A stretch of DNA of 64,000 nucleotides from an actinobacterium SCGC AAA278-I18. Lineage in GTDB: Bacteria; Actinomycetota; Actinomycetes; Nanopelagicales; Nanopelagicaceae. The number at the start of each line of letters is the position of its first letter. Position 1 is the first letter of the stretch. Shown piece by piece: positions 28,898 to 37,888 of this stretch. The notes below the pieces were generated by a model, which was not told where the DNA came from, made no database searches, and was given only the letters and a program-made list of their open reading frames with translations. The position numbers and the translations under genes are program-made. Location: contig KB900443.1 in the NCBI GenBank assembly GCA_000378865.1, positions 1 to 64,000 of the forward strand, given 5' to 3'.

Positions 28898-29770
28898 ATG
28901 ATTGAGGGCTCAAATAAGATTCAGGTTTTTAAACCACACAGCTCTGCCTTGCCACCACTTAAGCCATATCTATCTGATTTATGGCGCCGGCGGGAGTTTG
29001 CAACAGAGCTTTCAAAATTTTCTGACAAAGCAGAGTATTTAGAATCTAAGTTAGGAAAAGTTTGGCTAGTTCTAAATCCATTATTTCTAGCTGTTATTTA
29101 CTACTTACTTGTAACAGTTATTCAAGGTAGATCAGCACAGACAAATTCATTTACAATTCTCTGCCATATTCTGATTGGTTTGTTCACTTTTTACTTTGCA
29201 CAAAACTGCATCTTATTAGGTGCACAATCTATTACCTCTGGTGGGCGGCTTATATTAAATCAAGCTTTCCCAAGATCTCTACTGCCGCTTTCTAGTGCAA
29301 TTAGTGCAGCACGGCAGTTTCTGCCAACTTTGCCGGTATATATATCAATTGTTCTCATAGGTAAATTAGTTTTCAACGATGCAGCACTTCCTGGATTTAC
29401 TTGGAACTATCTACTTATTCCACTTGTTTTAATCTTATTAGTGATAACAAGTTTTGGACTATCCCTTTTATTTGCCACCATGAATGTTTACTTTCGTGAT
29501 ACAACTAAATTACTTTCATACATAATGCGTATTTGGCTATACGCATCCCCGGTTTTATGGCAGCCAGAGATGCTAACTGGATGGCATCGAATAATTCTTT
29601 ATCTAAACCCACTTGGCCCAATACTTTCGGCAAATTCAAGAATCTGGATTGATGGACTTACGCCCACCCTTGCTCAATTAATTGGCTGTTTATTTTGGGC
29701 AGTTTCTTCTATGTTATTAGGTGGTTACTTCTTTATCTCAAGGGAGCGCGATTTTGCTATCCGCATCTAA
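28898..29770 (+). CDS. ABC-2 type polysaccharide/teichoic acid exporter permease
   Basis: ABC2 membrane topology; NVYFRDTTKLLSYIMRIWLYASPVLW; paired with downstream ATPase. Confidence 0.82.
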   Translation: MIEGSNKIQVFKPHSSALPPLKPYLSDLWRRREFATELSKFSDKAEYLESKLGKVWLVLNPLFLAVIYYLLVTVIQGRSAQTNSFTILCHILIGLFTFYFAQNCILLGAQSITSGGRLILNQAFPRSLLPLSSAISAARQFLPTLPVYISIVLIGKLVFNDAALPGFTWNYLLIPLVLILLVITSFGLSLLFATMNVYFRDTTKLLSYIMRIWLYASPVLWQPEMLTGWHRIILYLNPLGPILSANSRIWIDGLTPTLAQLIGCLFWAVSSMLLGGYFFISRERDFAIRI

Positions 29771-29783
29771 CAAGCAATTTGTT

Positions 29784-30563
29784 ATGCCAGATAATTTGGC
29801 TATTCGCATTGAGGATCTCTCAATTAGCTACAAAATCAATGTTGAATCAAAAAAGACCTTAAAAAATGCGTTAATGCGGGCAAGTCGTGGTGAGCGGGTT
29901 AGAACCAGAACGGTTGAAGCGGTTAAGAATTTAACTCTTGATATTCCGCATGGTTCAGTAGTTGGAATTGTTGGTGCAAATGGTGCTGGTAAATCAACTT
30001 TAATGAGATCAATTGCAGGAATTTTGCCACCAACTACTGGACAGATTGCAGTTAATGGTCGAATTTCAACATTACTTGCACTTGGTGTTGGTTTTAATCA
30101 AGCATTATCTGGTCGAGATAATATTATTTTAGGTGGCTTAGCTGCTGGTATGAGCAGGGCAGAAATAGAGAGTCAAACCGATTCAATTGCAGAGTTTGCA
30201 GATCTACCAGATGGTTTTATCGATATGCCAGTTCGCACCTATAGCAATGGTATGTATAGCAGGGTTGCATTTTCCGTAGCAGTAAATATGACACCAGACA
30301 TCCTGTTATTAGATGAGGCTCTATCAGCCGGAGATGCAGCATTTAAGGAGAAGTCATTTAATCGAATGAGGCAACTATGTGCGGAGGCAAGAACTATTTT
30401 AATAGTCTCCCATGCACTCACTTCTCTAAATGAGCTATGTGATCAAGCTATCTGGCTACATAAAGGACAGATGTTGGCGAATGGAAAACCTGAAGATATT
30501 ACTGAGCAATACTTAAAGTTTTTAAATGTTGGCGAACTACCCTCTAGTTATGAAGATTTATAG
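29784..30563 (+). CDS. ABC exporter ATPase (Wzt/TagH-type)
   Basis: GANGAGKSTLMRSIAGILPPTTG, RTYSNGMYSRVAFSVA, LLDEALSAGD. Confidence 0.88.
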   Translation: MPDNLAIRIEDLSISYKINVESKKTLKNALMRASRGERVRTRTVEAVKNLTLDIPHGSVVGIVGANGAGKSTLMRSIAGILPPTTGQIAVNGRISTLLALGVGFNQALSGRDNIILGGLAAGMSRAEIESQTDSIAEFADLPDGFIDMPVRTYSNGMYSRVAFSVAVNMTPDILLLDEALSAGDAAFKEKSFNRMRQLCAEARTILIVSHALTSLNELCDQAIWLHKGQMLANGKPEDITEQYLKFLNVGELPSSYEDL

Positions 30564-30938
30564 CGGTAATACAAAAAATACAGCAGTAATTAAGGCAGCT
30601 AAAGCTGCTGATTTAAGCAGAATAACAATTGCAGTTTTGCGATCTGCCTTACGATCTTCAACTGATGCAACTCTTGAGATCTTTCCAAGTCTTTCAAAAT
30701 TAAATGTGCCAGCTAATCCATAAGCTAAACAAAATTTACTCCTAGATTGCACGAATCCAACTGAAAAAACTAATGCTGGAACGAAGATCGATATTCGAGA
30801 AGATCGTGATTGATCAGTTGCTAATAACGCTGTTGCTGAAGAAATAGTTAGAAAAATACCAAAAAGTGCAACTAATTGACGCCGCCTAATTTCACCTTTA
30901 CCAATATTGCAAGAACCAGCAACATATTCGCTACTCAC
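30558..30938 (-). CDS. Small two/three-TM membrane protein with CNIGxxEIRRR N-terminal motif
   Basis: VAGSCNIGKGEIRRRQLVALFGIFL...; GTG start directly after the upstream small ORF. Confidence 0.55.
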   Translation of the reverse strand: MSSEYVAGSCNIGKGEIRRRQLVALFGIFLTISSATALLATDQSRSSRISIFVPALVFSVGFVQSRSKFCLAYGLAGTFNFERLGKISRVASVEDRKADRKTAIVILLKSAALAALITAVFFVLPL

Positions 30939-31088
30939 CTATGCGTCTTCTCGCTCTTCATCATCACTCCACACCTCATACTCATCACTTTCAGAGCGAG
31001 CAAGCCAATTAAATAAGCTCTTTACTGCACCAAATGCAACCAAGATCGAGAGTAGGAATGCGAATAATCTCTTAATTGCCTTAATCAT
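30939..31088 (-). CDS. Small membrane protein, 49 aa (below the ORF-track cutoff)
   Basis: MIKAIKRLFAFLLSILVAFGAVKSLFNWLARSESDEYEVWSDDEEREDA; one TM plus acidic tail; abuts 30558-30938. Confidence 0.5.
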   Translation of the reverse strand: MIKAIKRLFAFLLSILVAFGAVKSLFNWLARSESDEYEVWSDDEEREDA

Positions 31089-31123
31089 GGGATAAATCTA
31101 CTATGCAAATACTACGGCTGTTG

Positions 31124-31609
31124 CTAATTACCCTCGTTGGCGAGTTTGATTAAATCTTCCCCAGTTAGGCGAAATACCGTCCATTCATCCATAGCAACAG
31201 CGCCGAGTGAGTTATAGAAATCAATTGCCGGTTGATTCCAATCAAGTACCCACCATTGAAATCTTGGATAACCCTTTTCAACGCAGATCTGTGCAAGTCT
31301 TATCAACAACGCTTTTCCATGACCTGCTCCCCGATGCTTTGGATCAACAAATAGATCCTCTAAATACATCCCATGTTTACCAAGCCAGGTTGAGTAATTT
31401 AAATGCCATATTGCAATACCTGTTATCTCATCCCCTAGCTGAGAGAGCAAACAGTAAACCTGAGGATTCTCACAAAATAATGAACTCTCAAGATCGCTGA
31501 TTGAAAGTACTACCTCACTAGGTGCCTTCTCATACTCAGCAAGTGCGTGGATATAGCGAAGAATTTCAGCTAAATCGGTGGGGGTTGCAGCTCTAACAAT
31601 TACTGACAT
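31124..31609 (-). CDS. GNAT family N-acetyltransferase
   Basis: YLEDLFVDPKHRGAGHGKALLIRLAQICVEKGYPRFQWWVLDWNQPAIDFYNSLGA. Confidence 0.9.
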   Translation of the reverse strand: MSVIVRAATPTDLAEILRYIHALAEYEKAPSEVVLSISDLESSLFCENPQVYCLLSQLGDEITGIAIWHLNYSTWLGKHGMYLEDLFVDPKHRGAGHGKALLIRLAQICVEKGYPRFQWWVLDWNQPAIDFYNSLGAVAMDEWTVFRLTGEDLIKLANEGN

Positions 31610-32743
31610 TTAAAGTATTTTAGCGGCGGTAAAAGCGAATTGAATATCTGACCAAAGATCATCCACACTCTCAATTCCAACTGAGAAACGAATTAGATTC
31701 TCTGGAATAGTATGACTTTCAGTTGCCCATCTGCGCCGGCGCTCCCAAATAGATTCCACGCCCCCAAGGGATGTGGCATTAGTTATTAACTTTGAAAAGT
31801 CACACATCTGATCAATTTGCGCAGTAGTTGCATTGACCTCAAATGAGATCATCGCGCCAAAGCCCTTCATAAATGATTTAGCACGCTCATGGTATGGATC
31901 AGTTACAAGCCCTGGATAACGAACCTTTAATACACGTGGATCTTTTACTAATCGATTTGCCAGCTCTAGCGCATTCTCCTGTGAGCGCTGCATACGAAGT
32001 GCGAAGGTGCGCAAACCTCGTAATGCTAACCATGCCTCAAATGGACCAGCAATAGATCCGCTATATCGTCGGGCTTGTTCTAATCTGCCATAGAGTGCAT
32101 TTTCTTTTGTGCTGATTGAACCAAGTAATAAGTCACTATGCCCAGAAAGATACTTTGTAACAGAGTGCAAAGTAATATCGGCGCCAAGTGCTAATGGATT
32201 TTGAATCATTGGTGTAGCAAGAGTGTTATCTACAACTACTACACAGTGTGCAACTTTACCGGCGGCAATTACCGTTGGCAGATCAACTACCTCAATCCCT
32301 GGATTAGTTGGCGATTCTAAGTAAAGCATCTTCGCTCCTGGTATTGCTGCAAGCACTGCCTCGGTATTAGCTAAATCAACAAACCGAACTTCTAGTCGCT
32401 TATCTTCATGCATTTTTTTAAGCATGGTAGTAGTTCCTTGATAGCCATTGTGAGCTGCAACAATTACTGATGCCTCAGGTAATAATGAAATTACACAACT
32501 TATTGCACCCATACCTGATGAAAAAATTAAACTCTTGCCGCCTTCAAGAATAGAGATCGCATCCTCTAACGCACTCCATGTTTCATTGCCATATCTGGCA
32601 TAACCAATTGGGCCACCTTCATGAAAGGTTGAGTTAAGAGCGATTGGCGGATTAAGAGCCCCATCTGGTTTTTTCTCAGGACGCCCTGCTGCTACAACCT
32701 TGGTCTCAGTTGCTAACTTATTCCAATCTTGTTCCTGATTCAT
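31610..32743 (-). CDS. Cys/Met metabolism PLP enzyme (cystathionine gamma-synthase/lyase-like)
   Basis: HSVTKYLSGHSDLLLGSI lysine motif; LESPTNPGIEVVDL. Confidence 0.88.
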   Translation of the reverse strand: MNQEQDWNKLATETKVVAAGRPEKKPDGALNPPIALNSTFHEGGPIGYARYGNETWSALEDAISILEGGKSLIFSSGMGAISCVISLLPEASVIVAAHNGYQGTTTMLKKMHEDKRLEVRFVDLANTEAVLAAIPGAKMLYLESPTNPGIEVVDLPTVIAAGKVAHCVVVVDNTLATPMIQNPLALGADITLHSVTKYLSGHSDLLLGSISTKENALYGRLEQARRYSGSIAGPFEAWLALRGLRTFALRMQRSQENALELANRLVKDPRVLKVRYPGLVTDPYHERAKSFMKGFGAMISFEVNATTAQIDQMCDFSKLITNATSLGGVESIWERRRRWATESHTIPENLIRFSVGIESVDDLWSDIQFAFTAAKIL

Positions 32744-32803
32744 AAGTAGAGCCTAACTGATTTACTTTAAAGTGAAAGCCTGAGTCAAGGTAGAAGGATG
32801 CTA

Positions 32804-33244
32804 CTAATTTTTTGGCTCAAGGGTTAACGCTACTGAGTTAATACACCAGCGTTCATCAGTTGGCACGTCATAACCCTCACCAGTGAATACATGGCCTAGG
32901 TGTGAACCACAAGCAGCACACCTAACCTCAGTCCTTACTCTTGGAAACAATGATCGATCCTCAATTAACTCAACTGCATCATCTTTGGTAGGTGCGTAAA
33001 ACGATGGCCAACCACAACCAGAATGAAACTTTGTATCGGATCTAAATAATTCAGCAGTACAGGCTTTGCATTTATAAACACCAGTCGTTTCGCTATCCGT
33101 ATATTCACCAGTAAAGGCTGCTTCGGTAGCTGATTTGCGAAGTACATCATAAGAAAGTGGATCAACTCGTTTCTTTAATTCAGTATCATCAATGCTTACC
33201 TTATATGGCTGACCCTTTGAGTTAATTGGAGTTATTTCATTCAT
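32804..33244 (-). CDS. msrB: Peptide methionine-R-sulfoxide reductase
   Basis: CKACTAELFRSDTKFHSGCGWPSFY...CAACGSHLGHVF...RWCINSVAL. Confidence 0.95.
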   Translation of the reverse strand: MNEITPINSKGQPYKVSIDDTELKKRVDPLSYDVLRKSATEAAFTGEYTDSETTGVYKCKACTAELFRSDTKFHSGCGWPSFYAPTKDDAVELIEDRSLFPRVRTEVRCAACGSHLGHVFTGEGYDVPTDERWCINSVALTLEPKN

Positions 33245-33770
33245 GGTTAGCGGTAGCAGTTTGTGGATAAGCAACACCTGTCGATGAGTGACAGTCATAA
33301 CCATTTGGATTTTTTGCTAAGTATTTTTGGTGATACTCCTCAGCTAACCAATAGGTAATACCACTAGCGGCTTTAATCTGCGTAACAATTTCACCTAAAC
33401 CATTTTTAGCTAACTCAGATTGATAAATCTCTTTACTTGATATTGCTTGGCTCATCTGTTCAGTGCTAGTAGTAAATATCGCAGATCGGTATTGTGTTCC
33501 AATATCTCCGCCTTGTTGATTTAGTGAGGTCGGATCATGCATTACCCAAAACTCTGCAAGCAATCTTTCATAAGATATAAGTGTTGAATCATAAATAATT
33601 TCAACTATTTCAGCATGATTAGTTGTGCCAGTACAAACCTCTTTATAGGTTGGATCTACTTTATTGCCACCCATATAACCAACTGAGGTTGATATAACTC
33701 CATCTAATTGCCACAACCTGCGCTCTGCTCCCCAAAAACATCCAGTTGCAAAGTATGCGGCTTGGCTCAT
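33237..33770 (-). CDS. msrA: Peptide methionine-S-sulfoxide reductase
   Basis: ATGCFWGAERRLWQLDGVISTSVGYMGG; overlaps msrB start. Confidence 0.95.
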   Translation of the reverse strand: MSQAAYFATGCFWGAERRLWQLDGVISTSVGYMGGNKVDPTYKEVCTGTTNHAEIVEIIYDSTLISYERLLAEFWVMHDPTSLNQQGGDIGTQYRSAIFTTSTEQMSQAISSKEIYQSELAKNGLGEIVTQIKAASGITYWLAEEYHQKYLAKNPNGYDCHSSTGVAYPQTATANHE

Positions 33771-33876
33771 CTGATAATTCTGGCCTATTACGAAAAAGTG
33801 TGCAATCTCAAAATGGCAGAGGAAAATTTAGATTTATTTCGCTACTGATAACCTTTGATCGGTGGCTGCTAAATCA

Positions 33877-33948
33877 GCCCCCGTAGCTCAGGGGATAGAG
33901 CACCGCCCTCCGGAGGCGGGTGCGCAGGTTCGAATCCTGCCGGGGGCA
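33877..33948 (+). tRNA. tRNA-Arg (anticodon CCG)
   Basis: GCCCCCGTAGCTCAGGGGATAGAGCACCGCCCTCCGGAGGCGGGTGCGCAGGTTCGAATCCTGCCGGGGGCA. Confidence 0.95.
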
Positions 33949-34091
33949 CTTGATTTACGAGTTGCTGTGATCTATATCTTTAACTTCTCAGCAAAATATC
34001 CTTGTTTATTAATTAGATTAAGGAGAGAATATACACACATTATTGTTTTTAAAAATAATAAAATTTCTTAACCGAAGGAGTTGAGTGCCCT

Positions 34092-34364
34092 ATGGATTGG
34101 CGACATGATGCTGCTTGTCGCGAAGAAGATCCTGAGGTTTTCTTTCCGGTTGGCAACACCGGACCAGCATTAGCCCAGATTGAAGAGGCTAAAAAAATAT
34201 GTGAAAGATGTCCGGTTAAAGAGCCATGCCTTGCTTGGGCACTTGAAAGTGGTCAAGATGCAGGTGTTTGGGGTGGATTATCTGAAGATGAGCGACGGGC
34301 AATGAAACGTCGGGCAGCTCGTAATCGTGCTCGTCAAGCAGAGAACCAAGTTACATTTAATTAA
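34092..34364 (+). CDS. whiB1: WhiB family regulator (WhiB1-like)
   Basis: MDWRHDAACREEDPEVFFPVGNTGPALAQIEEAKKICERCPVKEPCLAWALESGQDAGVWGGLSEDERRA; strong resemblance to WhiB1. Confidence 0.88.
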   Translation: MDWRHDAACREEDPEVFFPVGNTGPALAQIEEAKKICERCPVKEPCLAWALESGQDAGVWGGLSEDERRAMKRRAARNRARQAENQVTFN

Positions 34365-35823
34365 CTACAAAAGATATCTCAGCATTTGTCATATCTGCAC
34401 TACGGAATAATTTAATACTGCCATTTAACTCATTTTTAGTAAGAGTGTTGGCAATCTGAAGACCTAAGTTAGCAGATTGCTCTAAATTAAAATTATCTGG
34501 TAGTCCTGCTCCGTTATCTATAATTGTAATGGTATAGGTGTTAATCTTTTTAATTATCTCAACTTTTAATAAATCTCCAATCTCAGATAAGCCATGTTCT
34601 AAAGCATTATGAATTAGCTCAGTTACAACTAGGGAGAGTGCAGTTGCAATTTTTGAGTCAAATGAGCCAAACTGACCAGTTTTAGTAAATTTAATCTGCC
34701 TTGGATTTAATTCAATTGCATTCTTAACAATTTGCTCAAATACCTGATCAAACTCAACTGATTCTGTTGACTGATTTGATAACGTTTCATGCACTAGGGC
34801 GATGGAAGCAACCCTACGAACCGCTTCAGCTAATGCTGCACTAGCAATTGGATCTTCTACTCTCCTAGATTGCAGGCGAAGTAGGGCAGAGACAGTTTGC
34901 AGATTATTTTTAACTCTATGGTGAATCTCTTTGATTGTGGCATCTTTAGTCACAAGTGCTCGATCTCGATTTCGTAGCTCAGTTACATTATGGAGTAGAA
35001 CAATGGCCCCTATTCGATCCTCACCTTTTGTTAGTGGGATTACTAGTAAATCTATTACGCCACCTGGGCTTTCATACTCCGCCCTGCGCAAATATTTTCC
35101 ACTTAATAAAGTTTGCCATGATTCATCAGTTGGTTGATTATCACCTTTATGTAGTGAGGAAAATACCTCACCTAAATTTTGCTGCTCTAACTCTTTTTGA
35201 AAGCCAATTCTACTTAATGCAGACCTAGCATTTGGGCTAGCAAAAAATATTATGCCATTAACATCTAATCTAATTAGGCCATCACCAACACGAGGTGCAG
35301 ATTCAGAGCTATAGATGCTATTTCTAATTGGAAAACTTCCCTCTGCAATCATTTGAAATATATTATGAGCAATTTCGCGGTAATTTAATTCAAGCTTTGA
35401 AGGCATGCGCATTAAATCAGCATTACGATGGCGTGAGATTACTGCCAGAGTTTTACCACCAAAAATTACTGGAATTGTCTCCTGCTTAATCATAATTTCG
35501 CCAACCAATTCTGGTTGGGTATCTCTTACTATCTCACCATCTGATAATGCTTGATCAAGGTGTGGGCGCTGGCCCCAATTAATGGTTGAGCCAATTAAAT
35601 CATCACTAAATACTGTTGCAGCTGTGGTTGGTCTAATTTGTGCCACAGCAATATAACCATCTGGCCAAGATTTATCATTCTTGCGAATTGGAAGCCAAAG
35701 TAATAAATCTGCAAAAGATAGATCAGCAATCAATCGCCACTCTGCTACAAGTTCGGCAAGATGTTCTATCTCATCTGCTGTTAATTTTGAATTATCTGCG
35801 ATTAGCTCAGAAAAGGTGGCCAT
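34357..35823 (-). CDS. PdtaS-like sensor histidine kinase
   Basis: EIHHRVKNNLQTVSALLRLQSRRV, PAS region, IIDNGAGLPDNFN ATPase motif. Confidence 0.85.
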   Translation of the reverse strand: MATFSELIADNSKLTADEIEHLAELVAEWRLIADLSFADLLLWLPIRKNDKSWPDGYIAVAQIRPTTAATVFSDDLIGSTINWGQRPHLDQALSDGEIVRDTQPELVGEIMIKQETIPVIFGGKTLAVISRHRNADLMRMPSKLELNYREIAHNIFQMIAEGSFPIRNSIYSSESAPRVGDGLIRLDVNGIIFFASPNARSALSRIGFQKELEQQNLGEVFSSLHKGDNQPTDESWQTLLSGKYLRRAEYESPGGVIDLLVIPLTKGEDRIGAIVLLHNVTELRNRDRALVTKDATIKEIHHRVKNNLQTVSALLRLQSRRVEDPIASAALAEAVRRVASIALVHETLSNQSTESVEFDQVFEQIVKNAIELNPRQIKFTKTGQFGSFDSKIATALSLVVTELIHNALEHGLSEIGDLLKVEIIKKINTYTITIIDNGAGLPDNFNLEQSANLGLQIANTLTKNELNGSIKLFRSADMTNAEISFVVN

Positions 35824-35841
35824 GGGCTAATGGTAGAGGTA

Positions 35842-36786
35842 TTACTGTGCCTGTTGATTACCAATTTTGCCGATCTGTTTGTTAAAGGCATTGTTGTGCC
35901 AGAAGTACTGCCAGTTTTTTGAGCCATTGATCACTCTGCCTAATCGTCCATCATATGGAATCTGCACGCTTATTTCCTTGCTAACCAACGCTATAAATTG
36001 CTTCTGGATCATCTGCCCTAATCGATCAAATCTTTGTTGATTTAGTAAATATATTATCTTTGGAGGGTTAATTAGATTTGTAAAATCTTTTTTAAACTCA
36101 GTTAGATAAGTAATTCCATCCTCATTTGCTTTTACCAAATATATTAAGTGACTACAGCAAGCGATACTCTGACTGAGCCAATGCGCATTTACCCTTCTAT
36201 CTGCCAAAGTATCAGTTAGTGATACCGCGCTGCCAGCATCAATTATTACTTGCTGAGTGGAGAGTGGTTGAAGTTTCTCCATTAACTGCTCTGCATTAAC
36301 TTTATATACATTCTTTTCACTTACCGGACGTAGGTTATGGTGATTAGCGGAGATAATTGTGGCATCAATATAAATTGCGAGGTGATTGGCAATTGTTGAA
36401 GTACCGGGTGATCCTGGGGACCCCACAATTGTGTACAGATTATTTTGTCTTACCACTTTATGCATCATTGCTGGTCTGCTTGTTTGAGCAAGCTCAATTA
36501 GCAGTTGCGTTGGCTGATAATTTATAAGATCAACCTTAATAAATCTATGCTGCGTAAATCGGGTAATTAAATTGTTTAACTCTTTTACTATAATTAAGTC
36601 AGGTGAATATAAAATAGTAATAATTTGAGTGTTTTCTTCAAGGAAGGCCATTAATAAATCCAGGGTAAGAGCTCGATAAATTATGTTACATCCTTGAGAG
36701 TAGAGCAGGGCAGAGATTTCTTCCTCTGTTTCACTGTTTGAAATAGCTGTTACGATATTAAATTTTAAATCAGATGCTTCGAACAA
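35842..36786 (-). CDS. CpaE/TadZ-like protein with degenerate P-loop
   Basis: IVGSPGSPGTSTIANHLA; adjacent CpaB-like gene. Confidence 0.55.
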   Translation of the reverse strand: MFEASDLKFNIVTAISNSETEEEISALLYSQGCNIIYRALTLDLLMAFLEENTQIITILYSPDLIIVKELNNLITRFTQHRFIKVDLINYQPTQLLIELAQTSRPAMMHKVVRQNNLYTIVGSPGSPGTSTIANHLAIYIDATIISANHHNLRPVSEKNVYKVNAEQLMEKLQPLSTQQVIIDAGSAVSLTDTLADRRVNAHWLSQSIACCSHLIYLVKANEDGITYLTEFKKDFTNLINPPKIIYLLNQQRFDRLGQMIQKQFIALVSKEISVQIPYDGRLGRVINGSKNWQYFWHNNAFNKQIGKIGNQQAQ

Positions 36787-37363
36787 TTATCAGCCTGCTA
36801 TCTGAAAGCATTTGCAAGGTGGGCAATACCTGATCATTATTTAATATCACTAACACGCTAACCTTGCCAGCATTACTTCGCTCCGTAACCTGTGATATTG
36901 AAATATCAGCAGCAACTAGTTGTGGTTGAGAAATAACCTTTGAATCTCGATTTGGAATCGCATAAATATCAACTATCTCACCCCGCTGTAGATCCATTGG
37001 TAGATCAGTAGGTTCAAGGGTTAATGGAACAAACCGGTGCTCAAGTGCATCACCTGCGGTAGCAATAGCCGCTGCTGGAATTAAGTCACCACTACTTATT
37101 CCTTTAAGAATTAAGCCACCAACAATTTGAGCATTTGTAGAAAGATAATTCTTAGCTGACTCTGGTAGTAATACTGATACAGATTTTAGATCGGCTGGTT
37201 TTATTAAATCACCTGGTGCTAAATCACTTTGAGTAGCCCAAACCATTACAGTTCGATTAGCTTCTTTAGCAATCAAGCCACCTGCCAAAATAGCGATAAT
37301 AAATAGTGATAGCCCCATTGCTAGGCGAGAGTTTTTTAGGATATCTAGATTAGATATTTTCAT
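36770..37363 (-). CDS. CpaB/RcpC-like SAF domain protein
   Basis: WATQSDLAPGDLIKPADLKSVSVLLPESA...LILKGISSGDLIPAAAI...LQRGEIVDIYAI. Confidence 0.7.
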   Translation of the reverse strand: MKISNLDILKNSRLAMGLSLFIIAILAGGLIAKEANRTVMVWATQSDLAPGDLIKPADLKSVSVLLPESAKNYLSTNAQIVGGLILKGISSGDLIPAAAIATAGDALEHRFVPLTLEPTDLPMDLQRGEIVDIYAIPNRDSKVISQPQLVAADISISQVTERSNAGKVSVLVILNNDQVLPTLQMLSDSRLIIVRSI

Positions 37364-37396
37364 AACTCTGATTTACCAGAGCTAGAGCTAATAAAA

Positions 37397-37414
37397 CTCA
37401 TCCGTTCGGATGAG
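37397..37414. promoter_or_regulatory. Near-perfect 18-bp palindrome between divergent genes
   Basis: CTCATCCGTTCGGATGAG. Confidence 0.4.
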
Positions 37415-37447
37415 GTGGGTATATTTTTACTAAGCCAAGATCACCAA

Positions 37448-37888
37448 ATGACAATAATTGAACCAGCACTTATACCTGAAGTAGTTAATAAACCTAAATT
37501 ATATTTAGTTCCAACTCCAGACCTAGAGTTTGGTCAAGAGTGGTCTCACCCAAAATTTTCAGCAAACCCATCATATCTATCAGAACTACCAAATCTGCAT
37601 GAGTGGAGTGAAAGCTTTGTAATAGCAGTTATTGAGGTTTGGTCTGGACGCAGATCTGCAATGCAACTTGCAAAGAATTGTCATAGATCTGTAATTATTA
37701 AGTTAATAAGACAGGGACAAGAGTTAGTAACACCTTGTAAAATTAGAAAGATCTATCTAAGTGAACCGATCGAGGGGGTGGCCGAGACATCGGTAACACT
37801 AAGAATTAATGAGCGAGTGAGATCACTTATTTTGCGATTTGAAGGTGTTGATAAAAGGTGGATCTGTACTGAGTTAAATCTTCTTTAG
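37448..37888 (+). CDS. Actinobacterial secA-neighbour protein (Rv3235/DUF6459-like)
   Basis: [32 protein letters not shown]...; convergent with secA. Confidence 0.6.
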   Translation: MTIIEPALIPEVVNKPKLYLVPTPDLEFGQEWSHPKFSANPSYLSELPNLHEWSESFVIAVIEVWSGRRSAMQLAKNCHRSVIIKLIRQGQELVTPCKIRKIYLSEPIEGVAETSVTLRINERVRSLILRFEGVDKRWICTELNLL

